In this document: one piece after another, positions 44,701 through 57,999 of the stretch
Layout of the letters: each line of letters begins with the position of its first letter
Numbering within the stretch: the first letter of the stretch is position 1
Source of the DNA: Istiophorus platypterus
Lineage: Eukaryota; Chordata; Actinopteri; Istiophoriformes; Istiophoridae
DNA length: 64,000 nt
Reading direction: 5' to 3'
Assembly (NCBI GenBank): GCA_016859345.1
Contig: CM029112.1
Location: 15,619,725-15,683,724, forward strand
Made by a program: the position numbers and the translations under genes
Notes under the pieces: generated by a model
What the model was told of the DNA's origin: nothing
The model's database searches: none
Seen by the model: the letters and a program-made list of their open reading frames with translations, nothing else

Positions 44701-45164
44701 TGAAAGTCTTCATTGTTAGTCAGTGGAGCTTACATCTTGACCCTTCCTGTGGCTTAAGCCCTTTTCTCTTATTGGGCTTTTTGCATTGAGTTACAAAAAC
44801 AGTGGTGTAACATTCAGCATGTTTGATTAAAAATTTAAAAAAATGATTTACTGATCTCAGAGAACATCTGTGGATTTATTATGTGATTGATCCGATACAT
44901 GAGTTGGTAAATATTTCCCACACAGGTCTTTGCTTGTGTTAAAGAACTAATGCCACGCTGTAATGATACTCCCAGTAAAATACCTCTATTCAAAACCTTA
45001 CTTAAATAAAAGTGCTGAAGTATTATAAGAAAAATATACTAAAAAAAAGTTAAAAAGTAAACATACTAATGCATAGGATTAATCCCTGTGACTGATATAT
45101 TATGTTGTATGTCACTGTTAGAATGTTAATACTGATGCATCGATGCATCACTTTATTAACAGTT

Positions 45165-45250
45165 GTTTAGTCCAGTGATTTTTAATTTAATGTAGGGGTC
45201 CGGCCCATCCAAAGGGTCACAAAATAAAGAAATATTTGCCTCTACAATTT
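45165..45250. repeat. Possible hAT-type transposon end
   Basis: TCCAGTGATTTTTAA...GGGGTCCGGCCCATCCAAAG, then GGGTCACAAAATAAA, resembles ends of hAT relics (the AGTGGTTCTCAAC...GGGTCAC pattern). A tentative match from memory. Confidence 0.35.
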
Positions 45251-46403
45251 AATGGAGTAGAGGTTTTAAGCAAAATAAATCAGAAATACTTGAATAGAAC
45301 TACTTGTAAAGTACAACTGCCTCATTAGTAATGCACGTGAGTACAGTGCTTTAGTTTTGTTACATTCCAGCACTAGCCAGAAAGGTTAGGGTTAGGCTTG
45401 GCCCATGACGACCTCTATAAAAGGATCAACCTATACCTATGTAACTTAGTAACAGTCCAAGCAGATGTTTATTAGATGATGATGTGCAAAGAAAAATTCC
45501 CCTCAACAGAAAAATCAGGGTTTTCAAATAGATGCAAGTGAACAATACTGTATAGACAGCTGTATTTTGCTGTTGATCTGGTGTTTGGTAGCTGCGCTGC
45601 TACCAGGCAGATACTTAGGTTCAACAGTGTTTCAAAATAGATCATTTTGAAATCTCAAGCACCCAGAATGCATCCCTGCTGAAATAAAAAACCCTGTAAT
45701 TTAAATGCACTGGTTGTAAACAGGATGCCACGTGACAGAATGGGGGGGGGGGGTAGATGGTCATTTTAGTATTAGAATGAAACTGAAATGTAACCATCTG
45801 TCCAATTTGCTGATTAAAATTCTTGATCTGTAGGCTCCTTTTCTCCTTCGATCCTCTAGGAAAACTCAACCACTGTTTAAAAAGTGAGGCAGAGACTGCA
45901 TTGATTATGAGAGTTCAGAGATTGTCTTTTTTATCTACAGCTAAATCACTTGTAGTTATTATAGTAAATGCTCCATTTTCTAGTAATATGAAAATGAAAG
46001 CTGTGTTGACTTGGCAATGGATGATTTCTAATTGGCTCTATCTCCATGCTGCCTTTGAAACTCTGTTGAAAAAGTAAACATTTGTGCCAATACATTTTTA
46101 AAAAACTGTTTTTCACTGTCAAGCTGGCAAGCTTACATGTTAAATATATCTTTATAAAACTTAAATTTCAGTATTTCTTGCAAACTTTCAAAGAAGACCA
46201 AATTGATAATAAATTAAGTTAAGATGGGTAAGATGTTAGTCTATTCATTTACCACTGCGGCGCTTTTGATGTTGCTTCTTGAGCTCTACAAGGCGTTATT
46301 AATTCATACACTGAAAAATAAGAACATGATTCAAAGGAAACTCACAATGAGCAAGACACCATCACCATTTCCCTGATTTCCCTGGAATAGGTCACACTGA
46401 GAA

Positions 46404-46441
46404 TTTTTTTTTTTTTTTTTTTTTTTTTGGGGGGGGGGGGG
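46404..46441. repeat. T25-G13 double homopolymer
   Basis: A run of 25 T directly followed by 13 G. Could also be affected by sequencing or assembly error. Confidence 0.9.
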
Positions 46442-47830
46442 TTATCAAATCTGTGCAAAGTGAAAGACCAAAGGACAAAGAGGGGTTTGCTTGGAAGAGT
46501 TCTCTTGGAATGATAATTTTGCAGACAACTCAATATAAGGCAAATCTGTAAAGATGATTATCACAGTGTGTTTGAATCCGAAGGCTTAAAAACTCTTCAA
46601 CAAAAGGTGGTTTATTTAACGACACATCCTGTTTTATCAGCCCAGCTCTTATCCCCACCTTGTTTTAAAAAGGCTCATTTTCATACAGGTCGTTATAACG
46701 GATTTCTTGGAACAAAATACTTATAATCTTTTATTACCTGTAAAATGATCCATTGTTTGAGGCTTTGTTTTTCTTTTGTTCTGACTGGGGATTACTCTAT
46801 AAAGAGCAAGGCAAAAACACAGAGCAGTCCTGGAGCAGAAATTTCAAAATTTTCACAAACACAACATCTTTGAAAACTTTTAATATATCAATGATAGCTG
46901 CTGAATAAGGAGACAGCAAAAGAGACATTTGGGTAACACGTTGACATGAAAATCAGAATCAACTTGCCAACTCTAGGTCTAAATTTAAGTACCATTCCTT
47001 ACCAACGTCAGTGTGATGCGCTGCACATGCAAAACAGAGATGCCAGGAACCTGATTTCCCCTAGAATTTCTCTGGACAGTTAGTAAGCCATTGTTATGTG
47101 TTCTGTAAACACGTGCTTTCAAATGCACAAGCACAAAGCCTGGCCTGTTTTTGCTGCTCCCACTTTCTCAGGATCAAATCTGGAGCTCCTCCTCTGATTA
47201 TCCAGTGTAACGAAATCATGCAAGTACATGAAAGAGAATTGCTTCTGCTGTTCGACGGCGTGGTCGCATTCAGAGTTTGTTGTCTTTATTCCAAACTATA
47301 CTTAACATGTTTTGTTTGATTCATTCAGGTCCGACTGTTGAAAGAAAAGATGCCTAGATTTGCATGCAGGTTATTTCTGGCTCACAAACTGCCATCATGT
47401 GGGCATAGAAGTAATTATAGCCGGGTCAAACCAAACCTGACCGGGTTCCTGTGTATTCAGCTAACCCAGAGGGACTGCTCTGTACCGTAATTCATTTTAT
47501 CTGGTGTTTCTACTGCTGAATAGCTTGAAAAACAGCTACATTTTGTTTCGGGCCACAGTTTGTTTTTCAGATCATCGTGTCACATGTAATTTGCCTGGAT
47601 ATATACTGGCTATACTCAGACATTAATATTTGTTTCCGCAAATCTATCCAGCTTTTGTTTTGACAATGTGCAATGGCTAACAATAAATTCTCATAGTACA
47701 AAAACACATTGGTTTTGGTAAGGGACATAGGCTGTATTTTTAGAGATCAAAGTGTGATCATTTCTTGTAACCATGGCCCAGAGTTATAGAGGCTGGGTCA
47801 GAGAAAGAGCATTAGATACAGGGTTTGTTT

Positions 47831-47836
<6 letters not shown>

Positions 47837-47875
<39 letters not shown>
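47837..47875. repeat. AT dinucleotide repeat
   Basis: About 19 AT units. Confidence 0.95.
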
Positions 47876-47879
<4 letters not shown>

Positions 47880-49893
47880 TATATTTTCTTATTATTCAAT
47901 ATGTACATGTTTTATAGTACTTCGAAGAAGGGCTATATATGTCCAATGGCCACAGTTCACTCTTCCTTTTTTTCCCTTCAGAAGTACTGTGTTGTTATAT
48001 TTCGTTGCTTGCTCTGGCAAAAAATACTTTTTACTTAACAAATGGTATGATTACTATATGCATATATGTGTGTTTTAAGGAGAGAAACACCTGAATGGGA
48101 ATTCAGTCTGGTGTCAGTGGAGGAACAATTAGTATTATAGTATAACTACTGCTACTTCTATTATACTCATATCTATTACCACTACCCTGCTGCCAATTCA
48201 CTAACATTAATACCACTTCGGTAATTACTAGTGTGCTATTATTGTTACTATAAATATTACCACAGCTGCCTGTATTACTGCTAATACTAATACTACACTT
48301 ATGTATAATTCTGTCTTAAAATATGGTCAGATCTTCATCTATGTTACAATTATGACAACAATAAAACAAAAAAAGTACCCGAGGCCATCTGCTAATGACA
48401 TCAATCACACCTAATCGCAGTCAGGACTTACCATCATAACATTTAGTTCCGTGACTACTCTCCCTAGAAGTGCCAAACCTAGATGACACTAAAGTCACGA
48501 CAGAGAATGCTTGAAAGGGTTAAAAAAAAAAAAAAACAGCTAAAGGAATAAAAGAATAATCGAAAGGTACAAAAAAGAAAGCTACTGTTCTCCAATAAAC
48601 TTCACTGCGCATGTCTGCCAACAAGCACTTTGATACTCCTCCACAATGCTCCAGGGAAAATGTTTTGTGAACTGATGAAACTAAAGTTGTTGAGCAGTAT
48701 GATGTATTTTTCTCTATCAGCCATGTTTTTTTAGTTTGAAAAAGGAACTTAATTTCCCAGGAATTCATGTTAAATTAGTGTTACTTAAAATAGAAAGGCA
48801 GCTTTATACAACAGATGAATTTAGATTTTTATCTATAGTCTGACTATTATTTTGAGCCATAGTCATGACGTGTCCCTGTTCACCACCAGTGACACCTTAT
48901 CAGTGACAAGAGGCGTTGCTATCACTAGTAGCAAATTCTCCATAACGTCATCAATTATTACTGTGCTAAAACATGGCATTTCCCTTTGCCCTTTCGATAT
49001 GTTTTGGTCTGTATGATGCCCTAGGTTATTTTTATAAGTCACAGATCTGTGCTGCAGCATTCATATGTCAGCTCCATATCTCTGCTTGTGACTATCAAAA
49101 CCAATGCCTCACAGGAATACACACACACAAAGTTACATGCTAACCTGGTTGCAATTTTATTTAAATCTTTCCATAAAACATTCTCAGTTCTAAGTCAACC
49201 CTTAGTAAACACACACACACATACACGCCACCTTACCACAGCTCTGTGGTTGTTCCTCTCTCACACTGATTCAGTTTTATCAAGTCTTGTGATCTCCTGT
49301 CCTCTTAGTAAATTTGGTACTTGGAATTATTTACCCAGTAGCCCAGGCATCCATGTCAGTGTGTGTGTGAGTGCTTCTATATTTTTGCATTAAAGCCTCT
49401 TAAAGGAAACACACAGACATGCCTACATATACACACTTGAATCATGGGAAATTTTTTGCTTTTGTAGCCTTTAGCTGAAGTCATCCCTTCAAGCACCATT
49501 ACTAATTGCGGGTTGGATCTATTTTTATGATATCGTCAGACTTGCCACACTCTTAAGATTTTATCATGTTAGCCTACTGAATCTCCAGTGCTAAAAACAG
49601 TGCCTGCCCAGAAATCTATCTTTGATAGAAATATTAAGCGGAAATTGAAGTCAGCATCATACTGTTGGTCATTCAACCAAAAAATGAATAAATTGCTACT
49701 GTTAGTAAAAACAATGACTCTTTAAAGTCAATGCTCAAATATGTGATGCCCATTTTTGTCCATACAGTGTATTTGTGTTTTTCTGGGTACGAGAAGCCAT
49801 TAAAAAAGGAAATGAGACTTCTCTATAATAATTTAGTATTTCAGAAGAAGAGGATCTACAATATGTAAACCATTTACAGTAAGTAAAGATGGC

Positions 49894-49894
<1 letters not shown>

Positions 49895-49924
<30 letters not shown>
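49895..49924. repeat. AC dinucleotide repeat
   Basis: About 15 AC units. Confidence 0.95.
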
Positions 49925-49928
<4 letters not shown>

Positions 49929-51059
49929 CCACAAACACCAGAAACTTTATCATAATCTGGAAATGTTACGTCTCCTAAGAAGTCCAGTTTCTCTTGCGTT
50001 TTGGTGGTTAATAATCTTTGTCAGTTTCTTAAAAATGAAGTCATATATTACTGAGCACTCACAGCATGTTTGCATGAGTTTAGAGTATTGTTTGGCTAGT
50101 ACTGCACAGTGTACTACTCTGCACAGAGACATGATGATGTGTTTCACTGGGACTGTTCTGTGTCTTTCACGAGTTCTGAATTTGAGATAACTGATAAGAG
50201 GAATCTTCCTACTCTGTGTCAGAAAACTCACAAATACGCTTTTACCACAGTTGTAGAAACACAAGTGTTAAACATTAGAGTAATGATGGCTGAATTCCAA
50301 TTAGATTATTCAGTTTCAGGGTCTTGTTATTGTACAGGCTGGCTCACTGTCACGATGCCATGGCTTACTAGAGCAATTGAATAGAACAGCCCTTGGGACA
50401 CTTTGACCATGTTTGCTCTCCTTTAGGTGTGTTTTGGTCTCAGTCTTCACACAAGCTTGACAAATTACACATTATTCCAAAGCTCTAAGTCTCCTGATAC
50501 TGTCTGCAAAGCATTTTAGGATCACCATATCACTGCATTAGCTATTGACACAGAATTGGTACAGACTTGTGGCTAGGGCTTGAGTCTAAGCCACAGAAAA
50601 GGAACTAATACGAGCCGCATGTTCCCTTTTCCCTGTTTTATGCCCCCCCCCCCCCAAAAAAATAGATGATGCAAAAAACATATATTTATACCATATATGT
50701 GCCTCAGTATCTCTTATGGTCATTATAATTTTTTTGGTTGTAAAATTTTAAGAGTTACCCTTTATGGGAGACTGGTGTTATGGCTTATTTACCTTGGGTA
50801 GATTGCTTTTGGGCTTGCTCACAAAAATGGGGGGGGTCTTTTAAAGTGTAAAGGTTAACCATGACATCACTCATCAAAAAGACAAACACATACTGTATAT
50901 CTGTTATGAATATCTTTTACATAAACAAAGGTTTCTGTACAGATGCAATGATGTTAAGAAAAATCTGCAGTCCAAATTTAGAAACATAAAATGTAAATGT
51001 TTTAATTCTGTGGGAGTTTTTATCCCACCTGTGTTAGTGAGGCATTAAAACCCCTGTGT

Positions 51060-52065
51060 GACCAAATAACCAGCATGGATCATTAATTTTATTAATTTAT
51101 GTCTTTATTTGAACTAAAACTATCATTGAGGGCTGGCCTTCATTTACAATGATGCCAAGTAAAAGTTGACTTAAAAGACTTATAAAGATACAAAATAATA
51201 GAACATACAGTTCAAGGTAAAAGAAAAATTCAAGCAATAATAAAAAACTAAATTGTATTAAAACTAAACAAGTACATTAATACAGGTAACTGAAGTTACA
51301 AGGTACAGATATGAAAGACACATCAATTAAGACTCGTACAAACAGAAGTTGAATGATTAGTGATCATGGATTTCAATTGATCAAAGGTTACCAAGAGTTC
51401 ATTTTTAGGATGCTTTGTAGAGAATGGTCATAGCATTAGAAACTGAAAGCAGATCTTCCAAGCTCAGTACAGATATGAGGGACTTGTAGTAAAAGCCAGT
51501 CATTAGACAGTTTGATATGGTCCAGAGCACCAGTCAAGCCCTATAGTGACATGAGATGGCAGCAATGATGCAAACAGTGAGTCCTATAAACATCGCCGTT
51601 GATAACCCCAAGGGCAGAATGATAAGAAGCACACAGGGTTTAAGAGTGGAGGCAGAAGCATGCCAATAAATCAAATAACAATAATCCATAACAGACAAAC
51701 AATCTTTTTCCAGGGTATAGGAAAATTAGTTCTATTTCTCTACCAAAAAAAAACAAGCCGTTGTCATTATTTCTTGACAAGATTGTCTATGATATCTAAA
51801 TTTGAATATGTCATTTATCCAAATAGCAAGGTAATTATATTCCGTAACTCTCTAAATATTCAATTGCTGTAGAGTGAATACGTGAAAGTTTTTGCTGCCA
51901 TTACCTCAGGCTCTAGACAACAACATAAACTTGGTTTTATTGCTTTCAGTGCAAGTTTAAGATCATTAAACGAATGTTGCAGGTATTCCACAGTTAGCTA
52001 AGCTGAGTCGGCAGTACCGGGTAATATTATGTCATCTGTATACAAATGTGCATTGCAGTTTGTTT
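51060..52065 (-). mobile_element. Degraded LINE (reverse transcriptase C-terminal part and 3' end)
   Basis: The minus strand reads LYTDDIILPG near 52050-52020, a decayed form of the LYADD catalytic motif of reverse transcriptase. Farther on come SDWLLLQVPHICTELGRSAF-like sequence (cf. fish LINE DWLQLKVPRVRTELGKSAF) and an AT-rich tail toward 51060. Many stops; inactive. The exact clade is not determined (L2/Rex1-like by memory). Confidence 0.7.
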
Positions 52066-52600
52066 AAAAAAAAAAAAAATTAGAAATATAATGTATGTTA
52101 TTTGCTCAGTAATTAGTAGAACAGAAAGATGTAGAAAAAAAACATCTTTGGGGGTTGAAGCGAAGAATCGGGTGAGGAGCTGGATGAAGAGCCAGGGCCG
52201 GAGCACTTCCTTGGTTGGAACCATGGACCCCTACACTGTCCTTCTGGGTGAACACGGTAAGAGGTAAGGAGGGAGTGATAGTCCATTAGTGATTGCACAT
52301 TCACCAGATCCATATCAAAGAGGTGAAGTTTTTTGGTGTTTAGCTTTTGCAGCTGAGACCCAGGGGGGCAGCTCTTCTCAGAACTGCTGGTAGGCTGCTG
52401 GCATCACCTTCAGCATTCCTTGCACTCTCCCACACCTTGCGCTGGCATCTGGAGTCCTACCACCAGGCATTTCCAAGGATGCCAGGCAGTGTAGGCGCAG
52501 TGACTGCTGCTGGGGGAGATCATTTATAAGAGATGAAAATGAGGAGAGCTTGTCTTAATATTGGAGATTTCAGAGATTGTTATAGCCATAATTGATGACA
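52066..52600. other. Unassigned stretch between two LINE fragments
   Basis: GC-richer than its surroundings at about 52145-52260 and 52360-52510, probably further repeat sequence. No family was recognised, and short frames have no homologue that I know. Confidence 0.4.
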
Positions 52601-52619
52601 TCTGCAAAAAGCTTTGTAT

Positions 52620-53220
52620 CTTGGCAGTCTGGTTGCCCAACATAACCAGACCCCCTTCTGATTATTTCAATTGGCTTAACAGAGGGATAAAAATACCCTG
52701 AAGCCTATCACTCTGTTCCTCATGCAGTTTTGGGACACTGATCACTGTCTGTTTCATCTTCTCCCTACTTACAAGCAGATACAAAAATCTGCAAAGCCTG
52801 TGGTCAAGACTGTGAAGAGATGGATCAATTAGGGCAAATCTGGAACTGCATTCCTGCTTCGACTACACTGACAGGGTTTCCGAGCCTTGACTACAGACCT
52901 GGATGAACTCAATGACACATTGACATCGTACATCAGTTTCGGTGACGATATGTGTGTGCTCACCTAGACTTTCTCCACTTCCAACAACAACAAGCCCTAG
53001 TTTACAGCTAAACGCAGGCAGTTCCACCAGGTCAAGGAGAACAGGTTGCTGTACAACCAGACGAGAAAAACACTGACCAGGGAGATCAGAGTACCAAAGG
53101 GAGGCTACATTGAACAGCTGAAAAATGGGTTCTCAGTAAGAGAAACAGTAGCTCATGGAGAGCTACTGGAAGCCTGAGTCAAATCCCTTTTCTGCATTCC
53201 TGAGGCATGATTTGCTCTAA
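52620..53220 (+). mobile_element. Degraded LINE (endonuclease end to reverse transcriptase start)
   Basis: The plus strand translates, with stops and shifts, to GHxDHC, then KPVVKTVKRW, TTDLDELNDTLTSYISF, DDMCV and NQTRKTLTREIR. This is the linker between endonuclease and reverse transcriptase of a common fish LINE. Opposite orientation to the fragment at 51060-52065, so this is not one simple insertion. Confidence 0.7.
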
Positions 53221-56200
53221 GATCTTCACATAATAATATCCTGTAATATAGTCACATGGCACCATGAACATAGAATCTTTTTAACTTGTCATACATTTGC
53301 ACACAGATGAGATGATGGATACCACTCTCAAAACTAACATTAAGCTACAGCCAGCAGTCACTTAGCTTATCTTAACATGACACCAGCCTGTCTCTGTCTG
53401 AATGCAAAAATATCCACCTGGGAACACATTAGATCTCATTTGTTTAATTTGTACAAAAACGGGTGTACCCATGGCATGTTCTGTTTTTTTTTTTTAAATG
53501 CTAGTTATGTGCCAGATTATTTTTTGGCCAAGACCAGTAACTTTCTGAAGTCTTGTCACTGTGAGCTTGCCAGACAAACCAGTGGAGACTCCAGGAAGTC
53601 ACTGAAATGACCATTCACACAGACTGAGTGAGTGTTAGTTTAAAGTGTATAAGTGTCCTCCTCTTCTTCTTCACCTGTAGCCGCTAGTCATCCCTGGTTT
53701 CTCGAAGAAATAACATAGAAATAGCCATTAAACATCTAGCACTGCTGCTTCGGACACTATCTGGAAAGAAAGTCCCGGTCACAGAGTGCAAGAACATTAT
53801 AAATTATCTCTTACTGGCCGTCAGCTTGTTTTGGTTTCCTTTTTCAATCTCTATTCCATCTTTTCCCTCTTTTCTTAAGGAAATGGCCACCAAATTTACA
53901 ACATTTTATGAAGCATTGTTTTTAGCTTCTTTTAGTGAATGCCCAACAAAGCCTCTCCACAACTTGATTGTAATCACATCACAGGGCCTGTCATTATATT
54001 CACTGACAAGTTCTCAATCTTTACTCCACACGTGGTCAAATAATGGTGCAGCTGTTCAGTGTACAAAAAAAAAAAACCTGACCTTATTGGAACTGGGGAG
54101 TTTTAAAACATAATTTTCCAACACAGTACTATACACAGGAATCAGTTAACAAATGTTTGTTTTCAGTTTGTACACAGCATGTGCGTGTCTGTCCAATGAT
54201 TAAAACTAATGATTAGAGAAAGTTTAGCAGTTTACAGGTTGTGTGTAAGAAACGTGAAAGCTATTTATATAAATACTGAAATGTACACTGAGCTAAGGCA
54301 GCCTAAGAAATGTCGGAATTCTCACATACAGTAGAAATAGAAAAACAGGTTTAGACTAAGATGCTAAATTATAGCCCCACCTGCTCCTATTATTCACAGA
54401 AGAAATTATTACAACTAATAACTCATACCCAATTCCCAGCATTATTTGGGTGGAGCTACTTCGAAAAGTGTCAGTGTGGTTTTAGTAATGGTCTTAGACA
54501 AAATGCTGGCTATAGAAAAGTCACCAGAACTACTGACATTCAAACATAAAACAAGGTAACATTTATCATTATCAACATAAATGTAAGTACAATATCATAA
54601 TAATATTTAACTTGAACAGTTTGTGGGATTAGTGATGGGATGAACTAAAGGAAGAGACATATATAATGCTTCTGTACTTTGGGATTTGATGTAATTGAAA
54701 AGGAGCATAAAGAGGACAGATTTTCAGGAGAGAGAACAGCAGTCCTGGTGGAAATTTCCGTTGCAATAATCTTATTTTAAAGAAGGATCATGAAAATTAC
54801 TTAATCATATGGACAGTGTCCTACAGATAAAACCAGTCTATGTAGCTAATATACACTTTTATTATCTTACAGTATTGATAGTCATTACTCTTAAATATAC
54901 AACAAACTAAATTAATGAATGTTCAGACACTTCTTATCATTGCCAGTCTATATGAAGGTTTCTCTCTTTTTGACCTTAGCATTTATGTCAAGTTATAATG
55001 TTCAATGGATATTTGATTGCATTTAGGATATTATTGTTAAATAAATATATATCAATATGTCAATCTTTTACATCTTCTGTAACCAGGTCTGCTTATCAGG
55101 TAGCCTCCTGTTGGACTCATACACTACAGTTGGCTGTCAGGTCAGTGAAAACAGGCTCTAATTTCTTGCAGTAGAGCATCGTGAATGTTAACAAAATATA
55201 GTTCTGTCCCCCTCTAGTGGTTGGTACGAGTTTAGGCACTGGTCTCAAAATCTTAGTTTATTTCATGGCCATTAAAAACAAAAACAAAACATGAATAATA
55301 TGTGAATGAAAATAGCTATACAATGATTGTTTTGTACAAAATAATGTTAAAAAAAACATGAAGGAATAAAGAAAAATAAATTCACCATATGTGAAAATTC
55401 CTCATATAGCTTTATTGGTTGGCAAATTTTATCCCACAATATGTTTGTATGCAAAGACATACATATTTTTTTAACAAAACAGTTTTTACTCTTTTTCTAA
55501 GAACATGACTTCTTGGAGCTGTGAGTCTTTTCCACAGCTTTTCAGAGATCTGTGAGGTGCAGAGGACTGTAGAGAAATACAACAACCAATAGGACAATGT
55601 TGGACAAAATGGAAGGTGCATGGTGGGGTGTCAAACCAAGGAAGTAAGAGAAGTGAGAAGGTGCAAAAGTGCAACAAGCTATAGTGGATGAGAAATTACA
55701 TTGTACTGAATAAGATCAAAGCTACAACATGCAACCACTAGAGTGCACCCTTTTATCATTTTGGTTAAATCTCTCCTTGCCACAGAGGACAGCATAAGCA
55801 GGGATACTCACCGTCTATAAGTGAGAGACAATGAGTATGGGGGGGGGGTCAAAATAAGGTGCTGTGTGGGTGTGTTTTGCCGGATGAGAGATGGAGATCA
55901 TCACCAGGCTGGAGGTAAAGTCTCTCACTATTTTCTCCCTATGCTCCCCCTCTCTCACTTTATTTCCTTCCATCTACATCTCTCACTCTCTTCCCATGTC
56001 TGCCATGAGATCCAGTCTTTCATATATAAATAGCAGTGCTGTATACAGTGTAATAAGTCTTTTTTTCCCTGGATTTTCTTCGCCTATTTGATATTCAGGG
56101 ATCAAGGATTTCTTCAGTATGGTAATTATTGCTAGTATGCACATATATACTCTTGAGTGGGCAGAGGATGCAACGGAAAATTTGCTTTATACTTTACACT

Positions 56201-57990
56201 TCTGCAAAATAACCTCCTCCTAAATAAGATGTAATATAAGCAGCTCATGTATTACTTTCACATTGTCATCTTCTGCAGGAAAATACGTGCTTTGAGTTGA
56301 TAATCGAGTCTTCCCACCAGTCAACAACACCAATGTGTGTGCAAGTGCTTTTAACTTGTGCCACTCCGTCACCCTGGCGGTTACTTTCCAGGATTTGCTT
56401 TCCTAAAAAATATATATAATTGGTTCTAACTACAAGTAAAACCACTGTGGGCCAGGTGAACCATTTTGGCCTCCAGGCTGTAGGTGGGCTCTCTGTAAGT
56501 TGTACTGTACATGATGTTACAGGAGAGTTTTACAGATGAATCATTAGGAAGAGCACATTATCAGGGTCATTGCTGAACCCTATATAGGTCAGTGTGTACC
56601 ACATCAAACATAACTAGAAGTGCTCAAATGTGGGAAGCCAGTGAGAGATCATGCTCTTGTCATTGCACTAGAGATTCCTGTGAGTTGGCTGGAGTTCCTA
56701 TGCTGAGGGTTGGATGTGAAGAGGTTAGTCTGAACCTATATGCATGTTAGTTTTCTTCTGTTGAAGGTGAAAAAAAGCAGCTGGCTGCAGTCCATGAGCA
56801 TCAGAAGAGGAACTTTGTTTACACCCTCCCCAGGCCAGCAGTGGGAGTTAGCAGTAACAAGACCCACAGTGTGAGAGAAAATGGCTGCTCCAGTATACAA
56901 GAAAAAGGGAGAACATGCTGATACGAAATACAATAATAAATGAAAGATGTCCTCTAACAATACAGTGTCTAGTTGGGTTCTAGCTCTACCTGGTTTGACT
57001 ACCCAGGTGTGCGGAAACATTAAGATGCACACACATACAGATTTGTAATACTTGTAGATTGTCTTAGCAAATAACAATTGAAGGTTTCATTTCAAATCAC
57101 AATATAGTGCATCCTGGATGGGAAATTATACTTAGCTGAGATTTATCACTCAATATCTGAAAACAGACGGATCCCACCTTCATAAAGACAGCGGTTATGT
57201 AAACAAAGGTCTTAGGATGGCTTACAATGAGAGAGTTTTCCTATTGAAGATTATGTAATTTGAAGTTGGTTTGACTAATAAAAAATGAACAATGAATTTG
57301 CCTTGAAAAGTTTAGTTGCATGCCTTACAACAATTTCTGTAAAGAATAAGACATTTGTTCAAAGTTTTAAGCTCTGCATGCCGATGTGGTTGAACTTGCA
57401 AAATGTAAACACTGTCCTTAATGTTGGGTCTCTCACCTGTAGAATTTTATTTCAGGCTTTGTATTTGCATGGATGCACATATTTGCACCTTGTTTGACAA
57501 GAAACATAAAGAGATATCAGTCAGAGATATCAGTTGTGCACAGATCCAGATATGGCTTGTCTGTGCTGCTCAGAGGGAGTAAACAAGATTTCTGGGGGTT
57601 TCTTTGACCTCCTTAGTGATGAAGCCATCATCTTGTGCCAATTAGTCTAAGCTTCAAAAACCACAGCTTTCATTTTGTAAGCTATAATTTACTAAACCAT
57701 TACTCTCCAGGAATGACACAAATATTACCTTAAAGCTGTAAAAGGGCTTATCATATGAATCGTATTTATGGAGAAAATTTATGCGAATATAAATTCTGGC
57801 CTTGTCCTGAACTTTCACTTTTCGAAATACACAATAAATGGCCTTATCTTGGCTGGATGTCATATTATCAAGTATTCAGTTCAGAGGTTAGATAAGAAAT
57901 CAAATCAGCAGTGAAAATAAGCATAATAAAGTGTATATAAAATGTGATGCACTTTAAGTTTGTTTCTTGTCACTAATCATGTTTATGTGA
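53221..57990. other. Gene-free stretch
   Basis: Nothing recognisable as a gene or RNA. Short frames of 60-113 codons occur on both strands and look random. GTTCTGTCCCCCTCTAGTGG (55200-55219) is a phrase typical of fish repeats but too short to classify. Confidence 0.5.
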
Positions 57991-57999
57991 TCTCCACGG

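Larger units (their letters stand above)
40609..51059. other. Gene-free region upstream of socs1
   Basis: No recognised gene over about 10 kb. It contains a perfect palindrome (41699-41740), homopolymers (C 42371-42383, G 45741-45751, T25/G13 46404-46441), an AT repeat (47837-47875), an AC repeat (49895-49924), and two weakly exon-like open segments at 42853-42988 and 47329-47490 that I cannot assign. Confidence 0.55.
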
